From an uncultured Desulfuromonas sp. (GTDB lineage Bacteria > Desulfobacterota > Desulfuromonadia > Desulfuromonadales > Desulfuromonadaceae), in assembly GCF_963676955.1 (NCBI RefSeq), contig NZ_OY781461.1, positions 2,784,225-2,848,224 on the forward strand: DNA of 64,000 nt, given 5' to 3'. Shown piece after piece: positions 24,648-33,305 of the stretch. The notes under the pieces were generated by a model. The model was not told the origin of the DNA and made no database searches. It saw nothing but the letters and a program-made list of their open reading frames with translations. The position numbers were made by a program, and so were the translations under genes. How positions within the stretch are numbered: the first letter of the stretch is position 1; every line of letters starts with the position of its first letter.

Positions 24648-25961
24648 ATGCTATTGCAACTGTGGGCGGTGATCGTCAAGGAACTGCAACTGTTGCGCCG
24701 TGACCGCGGCGGACTGGCGGTATTGTTCATCATGCCGGTGGCGCTGGTTCTGGTGGTGTGCCTGGTGCAGGATAATATTCTCAAAACCTCCGGTGCTGCG
24801 GCGGTTGAAGTCCTGGTAGTTGATCATGATCAGGCAACCTTCGGGCCCTGGCTGATGGCACAATTACGCCAACAGGGCGATGTCCACCTCTCGGTTGAAG
24901 ATGATGGCTGTACCTTTGTCCAGGCCCAACAACGCGTGGATCGTGGAGACTATCAGTTAGGGGTTTATCTGTCGCCGGGGCTGAGCAATGCCTTGCAGCA
25001 AGCGCTGGATTTTCAGGTGCGTCGTGAGCTTTTTCCGTCTGCTCCCCCGGCAGATAACCCGGTCATGCCATCCGTCCACTACTCCTTTGATCCGGCGGTT
25101 CAGGGTGGACTGCGTTCCGGTCTCACCGGTCTGGTTCAGCAGCTTGTTCAGCGCCGTGTCGCCGAATTGCGGCTGGAGTCTTTTCAGCGCTATCTGCCGA
25201 AGAAAATCGAGCATTATGTGTCGCACGAATTGGGGCCGATGTTTGCTCAGGCGCTGGCACAACATCCGCTGGAGTTGCCGCTGCGTGTGGATGACGATGA
25301 TGGACTGCCGGTGGCACCGCTGGAGAGTGGTGAGGCCTTTACCATGCCGACCTCAATTCAGCACAATGTTCCGGCCTGGTCGATTTTTGGTCTGTTTTTC
25401 ATCATTCTGCCGTTGTCGACGGTGATGTTGCAGGAGCGTGCCCAGGGTGTCTTTGTTCGGTTGCAACTTGTGCCGGGTTCTGCCTTGTCGTTGTTGATCG
25501 GCCGGGTGGGTGCTTACCTGATCATCAGCCTGGTTCAATTTGCGCTGATGCTCTCGGTCGGGCGGACGTTGTTGCCTCTCTTGGGCACTGATCAGCTCGA
25601 TCTGCATGGCCAGGTGCCGGGGCTATTTGTCGTCAGTCTGTGTGTGGCCCTGACCGCCTGTGGATTTGGTCTGTTGCTCGGCGTCTACGCGCGTAGCAGT
25701 CAACAGGCCAGTTTGACCGCTGCCGTGGCCATTGTTATTTTCGCCGCTCTCGGGGGCATTATGATTCCAGTTTATCTGATGCCGGAGATGATGCAGACGG
25801 TCAGCGTGATTTCGCCACTGGGATGGGGCATGGAGGCGATGCAGATTCTTGTGTTGCGCGGTGGCCGCTTAGCCGAGACCTGGCCGTATCTCATGCGCCT
25901 GTTGATCTGTTTTGTTGTCTGTTGTCTTTTTGCCTGGCGCCGATTGCGTCAGCGTTGCTGA
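24648..25961 (+). CDS. ABC-2 type transporter permease
   Basis: 437 residues. One N-terminal helix (about 22-42) is followed by an extracytoplasmic domain of roughly 200 residues and then five to six helices from about residue 245, the YhhJ/ABC2_membrane_3 layout. It starts one base after the ATPase stop, so the two form one exporter. With the MMPL protein at 7845 this gives the cluster two separate inner-membrane export routes. Confidence 0.86.
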   Translation: MLLQLWAVIVKELQLLRRDRGGLAVLFIMPVALVLVVCLVQDNILKTSGAAAVEVLVVDHDQATFGPWLMAQLRQQGDVHLSVEDDGCTFVQAQQRVDRGDYQLGVYLSPGLSNALQQALDFQVRRELFPSAPPADNPVMPSVHYSFDPAVQGGLRSGLTGLVQQLVQRRVAELRLESFQRYLPKKIEHYVSHELGPMFAQALAQHPLELPLRVDDDDGLPVAPLESGEAFTMPTSIQHNVPAWSIFGLFFIILPLSTVMLQERAQGVFVRLQLVPGSALSLLIGRVGAYLIISLVQFALMLSVGRTLLPLLGTDQLDLHGQVPGLFVVSLCVALTACGFGLLLGVYARSSQQASLTAAVAIVIFAALGGIMIPVYLMPEMMQTVSVISPLGWGMEAMQILVLRGGRLAETWPYLMRLLICFVVCCLFAWRRLRQRC

Positions 25962-25982
25962 ATATTTTTGGGAGGACCCGTG

Positions 25983-26249
25983 ATGAGTCGTGAAGCGTTG
26001 TACCGTGAATTACAAAATCTGATTATTGAAGCCTGTCATATTCAGGAGGAGTTTCCTGATGTGATTGATCCTGATGTGTCGTTGATTGGTCCGGATTCCC
26101 CTCTGGGGCTGGACTCGCTTGATGCCGTTGAAATCGTCGTGGCGGTGCAGCGACATTATGATGTTCGCATCGGTGGTGAAGAAACCGGGCGTGAAGCGCT
26201 CGACACCTTAAATGCGTTGGCTGATTTTGTCGAGTCCCATCGACAATAA
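25983..26249 (+). CDS. Acyl carrier protein (third of three)
   Basis: 88-residue carrier protein; Ser45 in LGLDSLDAVEIV is the phosphopantetheine site. GGAGG at 25971-25975 lies 7 bases before the ATG at 25983; a GTG one codon earlier is possible. It is the last gene of the cluster and follows the ABC permease. Its place next to the BtrH-like gene and exporter suggests it carries the substrate that BtrH-like chemistry releases, which is inference. It has an insertion around residues 25-40 compared with the other two carriers. Confidence 0.9.
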   Translation: MSREALYRELQNLIIEACHIQEEFPDVIDPDVSLIGPDSPLGLDSLDAVEIVVAVQRHYDVRIGGEETGREALDTLNALADFVESHRQ

Positions 26250-26258
26250 CCGGGCTGA

Positions 26259-26280
26259 ACGTTGTGTTGCCGGACAACGT
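26259..26280 (+). other. Stem-loop after the biosynthetic cluster
   Basis: ACGTTGT (26259-26265) and ACAACGT (26274-26280) form a 7-base-pair stem around 8 bases. It lies directly after the last ACP, at the end of the cluster. No U-run follows at once, so it is at most a weak terminator. The rest of the 218-base gap up to the transporter start shows no gene. Confidence 0.35.
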
Positions 26281-26467
26281 GATTTGCCGGGATGGCTTTG
26301 CGGTTGTCAAACCGTGGCCCGTCAGTTATATTCGCAACGTTTTTTTTATCCGGTTGCACTCATCAAAAACTCATCTTTTTATGCCGAATCGCCAAGTGGC
26401 TGGTGGTTCGTAAGAAAATAAGGTTCTGTCCTGTAAGGGGCGATAGGGGCGGACCGTGGAGGTTTCT

Positions 26468-28156
26468 ATGTCGGCGTTGTTGAGCCAGAGCTTGCTGTTT
26501 GGGCTGTTGGGTGGTCTTGGTCTGTTCCTGTTCGGCATGAAGATCATGTCGGAGGGATTGCAGAAGGTCGCCGGAAACCGGATGCGGAAAATTCTCTCCG
26601 CATTGACCAATAACCGTTATGTGGCTGCTTTTGTCGGCCTGGCGGTCACGGCGATTATTCAATCGTCCAGTGCCACAACCGTCATGGTGGTCGGTTTTGT
26701 CAATGCCGGTCTCATGTCGCTGGTGCAGGCCATCGGTGTTGTGCTTGGCGCGAATGTGGGGACCACGGTCACGGCGCAGCTGATTGCCTTTAAAATTACC
26801 AAATTTGCTCTTCCGGCCATCGGTATCGGTGTCGGCTTGAAGATGTTTGCCAAGCGAAAAAGCTGGGTGTATATCGGCGAAATCATCCTCGGCTTCGGCA
26901 TCCTGTTTTATGGTCTGTCGGTGATGAAACATGCGTTTGATCCGGTCAAGACCAGTGAAGAATTTCGCCATATCTTCACCCTGGTCGGCGACAACCATCT
27001 GCTGGCCGTCGCTGTCGGCGCGTTGTTAACGGTGATCGTCCAGAGCAGCAGTGCCACCATCGGTATTACCCTGGCACTGGCCACCAGTGGTCTTCTTACG
27101 TTTGAAGGCAGTATGGCGTTAATTCTCGGTGAGAATATCGGCACCACCATCACCGCCAATCTGGCGGCGATTGGAGCCAACGTCGCGGCGCGACGCACCG
27201 CCATGTCGCATTTTTTGTTCAATGTGATCGGCGTGGCGTACATGTTAATTTTGTTTCCTTACTTTACGGCGTTTATCGAGTGGCTGACACCCGGTGACGC
27301 CGATTTTGTTATTACCACCCAGCAACAGGCTGCGGACCTGATGATGGCGGTGGGAGATAAGCCTTACATTGCCCGCCATATTGCCAATACGCATACCCTG
27401 TTCAATATTCTCAATGTCGTTATCTTCCTGCCGATCATCGGCTTGCTGGCCAAACTGGCGACACGCTTGGTTCCCGGAGAAGATGTCGAAGTCGAGTTTC
27501 ATCTGAAATATATCGATAATCGTGTTCTCAATACACCACCGCTGGCGATCAGCCAGGCCCGTTCGGAAACGAATCGCATGGCGGAGTTGTGTCTGGAATG
27601 TTTTGACGATACCCTGCGCTTTATGCGCACCCGTGATACGCGCATGCTGGAAGGGCTGCGCAAGAAGGAAGATCTGATCGATCTGCTGCAAAAGGAGATC
27701 ATTGATTTCCTGGTCGCGGTTTCCCAGCGGCCCATTTCTCAGGAAGTGTCCAAAGAAATTTCCTCGTTGATGCATATGGTTAATGATCTGGAAAAGGTCG
27801 GCGACTACTGTGAAAACCTCTGGGAACTGGGCGAACGCAAAATGGAAGAGCGGGTCAGCTTCTCGCAGATGGCCATGGATGAATTTGACGATCTGGCCGG
27901 TCATACCCGTGACTTTCTCGCTTTTGTCAAAGCGGCCATGGAGCGCAAGGATGTTACGATTGGTGAAAAAGCCCAGTTCATGGAAAACCGCATTGATGAT
28001 TTGGAAGAACGGTTACGCCTTAATCACATCGCCCGCCTTAATACCGGCGAATGTTCAGTTACTCCGGGACTGATTTTTATCGATATGCTGCACAATTTCG
28101 AAAAAATCGGCGATCATACCCATAGCGTATCGCGGGCTCTTGTCGGAAAAAAATAG
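26468..28156 (+). CDS. Na+/phosphate cotransporter family protein with PhoU domain
   Basis: 562 residues from the ATG at 26468, which follows GTGGAGG by a normal distance; the GTG at 26456 is part of that site. Two repeats of the NptA/PNaS-type QSSSAT motif occur (IIQSSSATTVMVVGF and VIVQSSSATIGITLA) within eight or so helices. From about residue 350 a soluble helical PhoU-like domain follows (HMVNDLEKVGDY). The protein takes up phosphate with sodium; the PhoU part probably senses phosphate status. Its stop shares one base with the start of the Ppx/GppA gene, linking uptake with polyphosphate or (p)ppGpp turnover. Confidence 0.88.
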   Translation: MSALLSQSLLFGLLGGLGLFLFGMKIMSEGLQKVAGNRMRKILSALTNNRYVAAFVGLAVTAIIQSSSATTVMVVGFVNAGLMSLVQAIGVVLGANVGTTVTAQLIAFKITKFALPAIGIGVGLKMFAKRKSWVYIGEIILGFGILFYGLSVMKHAFDPVKTSEEFRHIFTLVGDNHLLAVAVGALLTVIVQSSSATIGITLALATSGLLTFEGSMALILGENIGTTITANLAAIGANVAARRTAMSHFLFNVIGVAYMLILFPYFTAFIEWLTPGDADFVITTQQQAADLMMAVGDKPYIARHIANTHTLFNILNVVIFLPIIGLLAKLATRLVPGEDVEVEFHLKYIDNRVLNTPPLAISQARSETNRMAELCLECFDDTLRFMRTRDTRMLEGLRKKEDLIDLLQKEIIDFLVAVSQRPISQEVSKEISSLMHMVNDLEKVGDYCENLWELGERKMEERVSFSQMAMDEFDDLAGHTRDFLAFVKAAMERKDVTIGEKAQFMENRIDDLEERLRLNHIARLNTGECSVTPGLIFIDMLHNFEKIGDHTHSVSRALVGKK

Positions 28157-29082
28157 TGGCGGCTGTTATTGATGTGGGGTCCCACACCGTCCGGCTATTG
28201 ATTGCCGATCTGGTTGGGGACACCCTGGTTCGTCGTTACTATGACCATGTGGTCACTCATCTCGGACGCGGTGTTGCCGAACACCATTGTCTGTCCGCTC
28301 CATCCATCACGGCCACGTTGGCGGCACTGGAGTCTTTTGCCGCGACTCTCGCGGATTACAACCAACAGCAGATCCGTGTTGTCGGCACAGAGGCTCTGCG
28401 CGTGGCGCAGAACCGCCACGAATTGATCACATTGTTGAAAGAACGAACCGGGTTGCAGCTTGAGGTGCTTGAGAGTACCCAGGAAGCGCTCTATATGGCT
28501 CATGGTGTTCTGCAGGCCTTGTGTCCGCCTCCCCAGCGCGCCGTTATCTTTGATGTTGGCGGAGCCAGCACCGAGTTTGTCTGTGTTGAGCAGGGTCGGC
28601 TTCGTTTCCAGAACAGCTATCCCATCGGGGTTGTCTCTTTGTGTGACTGTGATGATGCACAACAGTGCATGGACCGCTGTGCCGATCAATTGGTAAAGGA
28701 TTTGAACCGTGTCGGCTTGTGGCCTGCTGTGCAGCAGAGTGATTGGGTGCTGGTCGGGACCGCCGGCACCGTAACCACGCTGGCTGCGGCACAAATGAAA
28801 ATGACGGACTATCGTCCTGAACAGATTAACAACTGTCATCTTGAGTCCTTTCAGCTTGATGCCTTATCCCGCCGCCTGGCACCTTTAACGTGTAGCGAAC
28901 GCGAATTGCTGCCGGGGATCGAAGCAGGGCGGGGGGAAACAATTTTTGTCGGAGTGCAGTTTGTCCGCTTTCTCCTCGACATCTTTAAATGCCATTCCAT
29001 GACGGTCAGTGACGCCGGATTATTACAGGGCGTTTTCTGGTGCACCTGGGGACAAAGTTCTGTTTTGTCAGCCGTTGATTGA
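28156..29082 (+). CDS. Ppx/GppA-family phosphatase
   Basis: 308 residues of the actin-like exopolyphosphatase / guanosine pentaphosphatase family. VIDVGSHTVRLLIAD is the first phosphate loop, VFDVGGASTEF the second, and LVGTAGTVTTLAA the third. It begins with GTG overlapping the cotransporter stop by one base. It has only the catalytic core, without the long C-terminal domain of E. coli Ppx, as in many short Ppx/GppA proteins. Activity on polyphosphate or pppGpp cannot be told apart here. Confidence 0.85.
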   Translation: MAAVIDVGSHTVRLLIADLVGDTLVRRYYDHVVTHLGRGVAEHHCLSAPSITATLAALESFAATLADYNQQQIRVVGTEALRVAQNRHELITLLKERTGLQLEVLESTQEALYMAHGVLQALCPPPQRAVIFDVGGASTEFVCVEQGRLRFQNSYPIGVVSLCDCDDAQQCMDRCADQLVKDLNRVGLWPAVQQSDWVLVGTAGTVTTLAAAQMKMTDYRPEQINNCHLESFQLDALSRRLAPLTCSERELLPGIEAGRGETIFVGVQFVRFLLDIFKCHSMTVSDAGLLQGVFWCTWGQSSVLSAVD

Positions 29083-29107
29083 CACCGCAACGGCGTTCAC
29101 TTATAGT
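29079..29107 (+). promoter_or_regulatory. Sigma70 promoter of the ior-paaK operon
   Basis: TTGACA (29079-29084) and TATAGT (29102-29107) are separated by exactly 17 bases, one mismatch from consensus. Transcription should start near 29114, about 55 bases before iorA. The -35 box overlaps the stop of the upstream phosphatase gene. Confidence 0.85.
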
Positions 29108-29169
29108 CGGCGTTTAGTTGAAATGTTCGTAATGATCAAATTGATCGAACGCTTGAGTGAGAGGACCGC

Positions 29170-30936
29170 ATGAGTAAAGAAATTTTATCTGGAAATGAAG
29201 CGATCGCCCGTGGGGCGTTTGAAGCCGGAGTCAAAGTGGCGGTGGCCTACCCGGGCACACCGAGTACCGAGATTCTGGAGAATACAGCCCACTACCCCTC
29301 GATTGATTCTTCGTGGGCGCCTAACGAAAAGGTGGCCTTGGAAGTGGGTATTGGTTCCTGCTTTGGCGGCGCCCGCAGTCTGGTGACCATGAAACACGTT
29401 GGTCTTAACGTGGCGGCTGACCCCTTGTTCACCCTGTCGTACACAGGTGTGCGTGGTGGTCTGGTTCTGGCTGTTGCCGATGATCCCGAGTTGCATTCCT
29501 CGCAGGATGAACAGGATAGTCGGCATTATGCCCGGGCGGCCAAAGTACCCATGTTTGAACCCTCGGACAGCCAGGAATGTCTTGATTTTACCCGGCTGGC
29601 CTTTGAGGCTGCTGAGCAGTTTGACACGCCGATTTTTCTGCGTACGACCACGCGTATCTCTCACTCCAAATCGATTGTTGAAACCGGTGAGCCGGTAACC
29701 GGCCTGCCGGAACCGAGTCTGGAACGCAACCCGCCCAAGTTCGTCATGCTGCCGGGCAATGCCCGTAAGCGCCACGTGGTGGTTGAGGAACAATTGCGGA
29801 AAATGGCCGAATGGTCGTGCGGCCAATCCTTTAACCGGGTGGAAGAGCGCAGCAATGAGGTTGGCGTGATTACCGCCGGTATCGCTTATCAATATGCCCG
29901 TGAAGTGCTGCCGGAAGCGTCGGTACTCAAACTGGGGCTGGTCTATCCGTTGCCCACGCAACTGATCAAGGATTTTGCCGGCCGGTTTAAAACCCTGTAT
30001 GTGGTCGAAGAACTCGAGCCGTTCCTCGAAGATCAGATCCGTGCTTTAGGATTTGACGTCATCGGTAAGGACCGGCTGCCCATTTGTGGTGAATTGACAC
30101 CGGGGCGGGTACGCGAGTCGTTGTTGGCGGAAACGCCGCAACCGGCGTATGAAACAAGCCTTGATCTGCCCAACCGTCCACCCAATATGTGTCCGGGCTG
30201 TCCGCACCGCGGCGTATTTTATGCGCTCAACCGCCTCAAAGCGTTTGTCACCGGAGATATCGGTTGCTACACGCTTGGCTTCATGCCGCCGTTGTCGGCC
30301 ATGGATACCTGCGTCTGTATGGGGGCCAGTGTCGGCAATGCTTCCGGTCTGAATAAAGTGCTGACCGGTCCCGACAAACAGAAAGTTGTCGGCGTGATCG
30401 GCGATTCCACCTTCCTGCATACCGGCATCAATGGTTTGATGGACATGGTCTACAATGGCTCGACAGCCACGCTGATTATCCTCGACAACCGGATTACCGC
30501 CATGACCGGCCGTCAGGAAAATCCCGCTTCCGGTTTTACGCTGGCCGGCGATCCCAGTGCCCGGGTGGATCTTGAGCAGCTGTGTCGCAGCGTCGGTATT
30601 CGCTCGGTGCGTAAGGTGAATCCGTGGAATCTGGAAGAAACCCGTCAGGTGATCAAGGAGGAGATGGAACGCGAAGAGCCTTCGGTTGTCATCACCGAAG
30701 CACCGTGTATCCTGATTAAGCGGGATGTGGGGCAGCGTAAAGCACCTCTGGTGATTGATCCGGACAAATGTACCGGCTGCAAGGCCTGTCTGAAAATCGG
30801 CTGCCCGGCCATCGAATGGCAACCGGATGCCGGGGAGCGGGGCAAAGCCTATGTCAACCCACTGTTGTGTGTGGGCTGCGGGATCTGTGATCAGTTATGT
30901 AAGTTTGATGCCTATAGCGAGGTGACCCATGACTAA
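29170..30936 (+). CDS. iorA: Indolepyruvate:ferredoxin oxidoreductase, alpha subunit
   Basis: 588-residue thiamine diphosphate enzyme. The pyrimidine-binding domain begins at GNEAIARGAFEAGVKVA, the TPP/Mg domain has GDIGCYTLG and GVIGDSTFLHTG, and the C-terminus carries two 4Fe-4S ferredoxin motifs (CTGCKACLKIGCP and CVGCGICDQLC). Together with IorB it oxidatively decarboxylates aryl-pyruvates from Trp, Phe and Tyr to aryl-acetyl-CoA and reduced ferredoxin. The gene overlaps iorB by 8 bases and the downstream ligases act on the corresponding aryl-acetates, so aromatic amino acid breakdown is the clear theme. Confidence 0.93.
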   Translation: MSKEILSGNEAIARGAFEAGVKVAVAYPGTPSTEILENTAHYPSIDSSWAPNEKVALEVGIGSCFGGARSLVTMKHVGLNVAADPLFTLSYTGVRGGLVLAVADDPELHSSQDEQDSRHYARAAKVPMFEPSDSQECLDFTRLAFEAAEQFDTPIFLRTTTRISHSKSIVETGEPVTGLPEPSLERNPPKFVMLPGNARKRHVVVEEQLRKMAEWSCGQSFNRVEERSNEVGVITAGIAYQYAREVLPEASVLKLGLVYPLPTQLIKDFAGRFKTLYVVEELEPFLEDQIRALGFDVIGKDRLPICGELTPGRVRESLLAETPQPAYETSLDLPNRPPNMCPGCPHRGVFYALNRLKAFVTGDIGCYTLGFMPPLSAMDTCVCMGASVGNASGLNKVLTGPDKQKVVGVIGDSTFLHTGINGLMDMVYNGSTATLIILDNRITAMTGRQENPASGFTLAGDPSARVDLEQLCRSVGIRSVRKVNPWNLEETRQVIKEEMEREEPSVVITEAPCILIKRDVGQRKAPLVIDPDKCTGCKACLKIGCPAIEWQPDAGERGKAYVNPLLCVGCGICDQLCKFDAYSEVTHD

Positions 30937-31507
30937 AGTAACCAATATTCTGTTGGCCGGTGTTGGTGGTCAGGGGACTCTGCTGGCCAGCGAAGTGTTG
31001 TCCGAAGTGTTGATGCTGGCTGGTTATGATGTGAAAAAAAACGAGATTCACGGCATGTCTCAACGTGGCGGCAGTGTGTCTTCGCATGTCCGGTTTGGAG
31101 AAGAGGTGTATTCACCGATTATTCCGGAAGGGGAGACGGATATCCTGTTCGGCTTTGAGCTGTTGGAAACCTATCGCAATCTGCCGTTGTTGAAAAAAGG
31201 CGGGACGGTCATTACCAATAACCTCAAGTTGATGCCTCCATCCGTGGCGACCGGCCAGGAACGTTATCCCGAGGGGCTGGAAGAACGGATCTGCCAACAG
31301 GTGGAAAAGTCTCTGGTCGTTGATGGATTGGCTTTGGCCATGGAGGCCGGTAATCCGCGTACGGTGAATATTGCTTTACTGGGTGCTTTGTCGACGAAAA
31401 TTGATGTGGCGCAGGAACTGTGGGAACAAGCCCTGCGCAAGATGGTTCCTGAAAAGTTTCTTGAGGAAAATCTGCGAGCATTTGAACTCGGTCGTCAAGC
31501 TGCCTGA
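30929..31507 (+). CDS. iorB: Indolepyruvate:ferredoxin oxidoreductase, beta subunit
   Basis: 192-residue gamma-type (CoA-binding) domain of 2-oxoacid:ferredoxin oxidoreductases, starting NILLAGVGGQGTLLASEVL with HGMSQRGGSVSSHVR as the second family block. It forms the complex with IorA, whose gene it overlaps by 8 bases. Full normal length. A GAGGTG site precedes the start. Confidence 0.92.
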   Translation: MTKVTNILLAGVGGQGTLLASEVLSEVLMLAGYDVKKNEIHGMSQRGGSVSSHVRFGEEVYSPIIPEGETDILFGFELLETYRNLPLLKKGGTVITNNLKLMPPSVATGQERYPEGLEERICQQVEKSLVVDGLALAMEAGNPRTVNIALLGALSTKIDVAQELWEQALRKMVPEKFLEENLRAFELGRQAA

Positions 31508-31535
31508 ACATAGACGTTGAACAAAGAGGTGACGC

Positions 31536-32837
31536 ATGATCTGGAATGAAGATTTCGAAACCCTGCCGCGTGAGGCGATTGAAGCCTTGCAGTTGACCCG
31601 TTTGAAGCAGACGGTGGAGCGGGTCTACGCCATGGTGCCGTTTTATCGTGACAGTTTCAACAAGGCAGGCATTACGCCGGCGGATATCCGTTCGCTGGAT
31701 GATTTGCAACATCTGCCGTTTACCCTTAAACAGGATATGCGCGACAACTATCCCTATGGGCTGTTTGCCGTGCCCTTGGATCAGATTGTGCGGATTCACG
31801 CCTCTTCGGGAACCACCGGGAAACCGACGGTGGTCGGCTACACCAAACGCGATATCGATACCTGGTCGGAGTTGATGGCACGCTCGTTCATGGCTTCCGG
31901 TGCCACCCGCGGCGATGTCATTCATAATGCTTACGGCTATGGTCTGTTTACCGGTGGTCTTGGTGCGCATTACGGCGCCGAATGCCTGGGCGCCTCTGTC
32001 ATCCCCATGTCGGGCGGCAATACCAAGAAGCAGATCATGATCATGCAGGACTTCGGTTCATCGGTGATTACTTGTACACCGTCCTACAGTCTTTATCTGG
32101 CTGAGGCATTGGCCGATGAAGGGGTAAATATTGCTGATTTGAAACTGCGTATCGGAATCCTCGGTGCTGAGCCGTGGAGTGAATCAATGCGCGGTGAAAT
32201 CGAGGAGAAACTCGGTATTAAGGCCATCGATATCTATGGCTTGTCAGAAATTATGGGGCCTGGTGTCGGCATCGAATGTGTGGAAGCCCAGCATGGATTG
32301 CACATCTGGGAAGATCATTTTATTCCCGAAATTATCGATCCGGCCACCGGTAAAGTTCTTCCTCATGGTGAAAAGGGTGAGCTGGTGCTGACGACCATCA
32401 CCAAGGAAGGCATTCCCTTGATCCGTTATCGCACTCGTGACATTACACGGATTATCTCTGAGCCTTGTATCTGTGGCCGAACCCATTTGCGGATCGAGCG
32501 TCTCAGTGGCCGTAGCGATGATATGTTGATTATCCGTGGTGTCAATGTGTTCCCATCGCAGATTGAAAGTGTCCTGTGCCGTATCGACGGCCTCGCGCCG
32601 CATTATCAACTGATTGTTGACCGCGAAGATAATCTCGATAGTCTTGAAGTGCAGGTGGAGGTCAATGAGCAGACCTTCTCCGATGAAGTGAAACAGATGC
32701 AGGAACTCAGTGCGGTGATCCGTAAAGACATCAAGGATTTACTTGGGATTACCTGTAAAGTGCGTTTGGTCGAACCGAAAACGATTGCTCGCAGTGAAGG
32801 AAAAGCGCAGCGCGTTATTGATCGGCGTAACGGCTAA
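31536..32837 (+). CDS. paaK: Phenylacetate-CoA ligase (first copy)
   Basis: 433-residue ANL ligase of the PaaK family. It carries [14 protein letters not shown] (A3), [13 protein letters not shown] (A5), RYRTRDI (A7) and [21 protein letters not shown] (hinge and C-terminal domain). It makes phenylacetyl-CoA or related aryl-acetyl-CoA esters with ATP. It lies 28 bases after iorB and before the ACT-domain gene. A second PaaK at 33306 is roughly 60-65 percent identical by eye, so the operon holds an older duplication, possibly with different aryl-acetate preference. Confidence 0.9.
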   Translation: MIWNEDFETLPREAIEALQLTRLKQTVERVYAMVPFYRDSFNKAGITPADIRSLDDLQHLPFTLKQDMRDNYPYGLFAVPLDQIVRIHASSGTTGKPTVVGYTKRDIDTWSELMARSFMASGATRGDVIHNAYGYGLFTGGLGAHYGAECLGASVIPMSGGNTKKQIMIMQDFGSSVITCTPSYSLYLAEALADEGVNIADLKLRIGILGAEPWSESMRGEIEEKLGIKAIDIYGLSEIMGPGVGIECVEAQHGLHIWEDHFIPEIIDPATGKVLPHGEKGELVLTTITKEGIPLIRYRTRDITRIISEPCICGRTHLRIERLSGRSDDMLIIRGVNVFPSQIESVLCRIDGLAPHYQLIVDREDNLDSLEVQVEVNEQTFSDEVKQMQELSAVIRKDIKDLLGITCKVRLVEPKTIARSEGKAQRVIDRRNG

Positions 32838-32864
32838 TCTGCCATTCTGCCCAGGAGGGAAACC

Positions 32865-33296
32865 ATGAAAGTAGAACAGATTTCCATCTTTATCGAAAAT
32901 AAATCAGGTCGTTTGGCGGAAGTTACCCAGGCGCTGGGGGACAGCGGAGTCAATATTCGGGCCTTGTCTCTGGCGGATACCTCTGATTTCGGTATTTTGC
33001 GCCTGATTGTCGATAAGACCGATGTTGCCAAACAGGCGCTCAAGGAAAAGGGCTTTACCGTGAACAAGACGGCCGTTGTCGCCGTTGAGGTTCCGGATTG
33101 TCCTTCAGGGTTGGCCGGGATTCTCCAGGTGCTCGACAAGGGTGGTGTTAATGTGGAGTATATGTACGCCTTTGTTGAACGTTGTGGCGAAAATGCGGTG
33201 ATTATTTTCCGTTTCGATGATCCTGAAGCGGCAATAACCGTTTTGACTGAAAATGGCGTGCACGTTCTTGAAGGGGAACGTGTCTACACCATGTAA
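32865..33296 (+). CDS. Tandem ACT-domain protein
   Basis: 143 residues made of two ACT domains (about 1-70 and 71-143), each with the usual Gly-containing loop ([27 protein letters not shown]). ACT domains bind amino acids. The small protein has no catalytic part and is often found next to paaK and ior genes, so it probably senses an aromatic amino acid or modulates the ligases. A strong AGGAGGG site precedes the ATG. Placed between two paaK copies. Confidence 0.87.
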   Translation: MKVEQISIFIENKSGRLAEVTQALGDSGVNIRALSLADTSDFGILRLIVDKTDVAKQALKEKGFTVNKTAVVAVEVPDCPSGLAGILQVLDKGGVNVEYMYAFVERCGENAVIIFRFDDPEAAITVLTENGVHVLEGERVYTM

Positions 33297-33305
33297 CCGG
33301 ACAGA

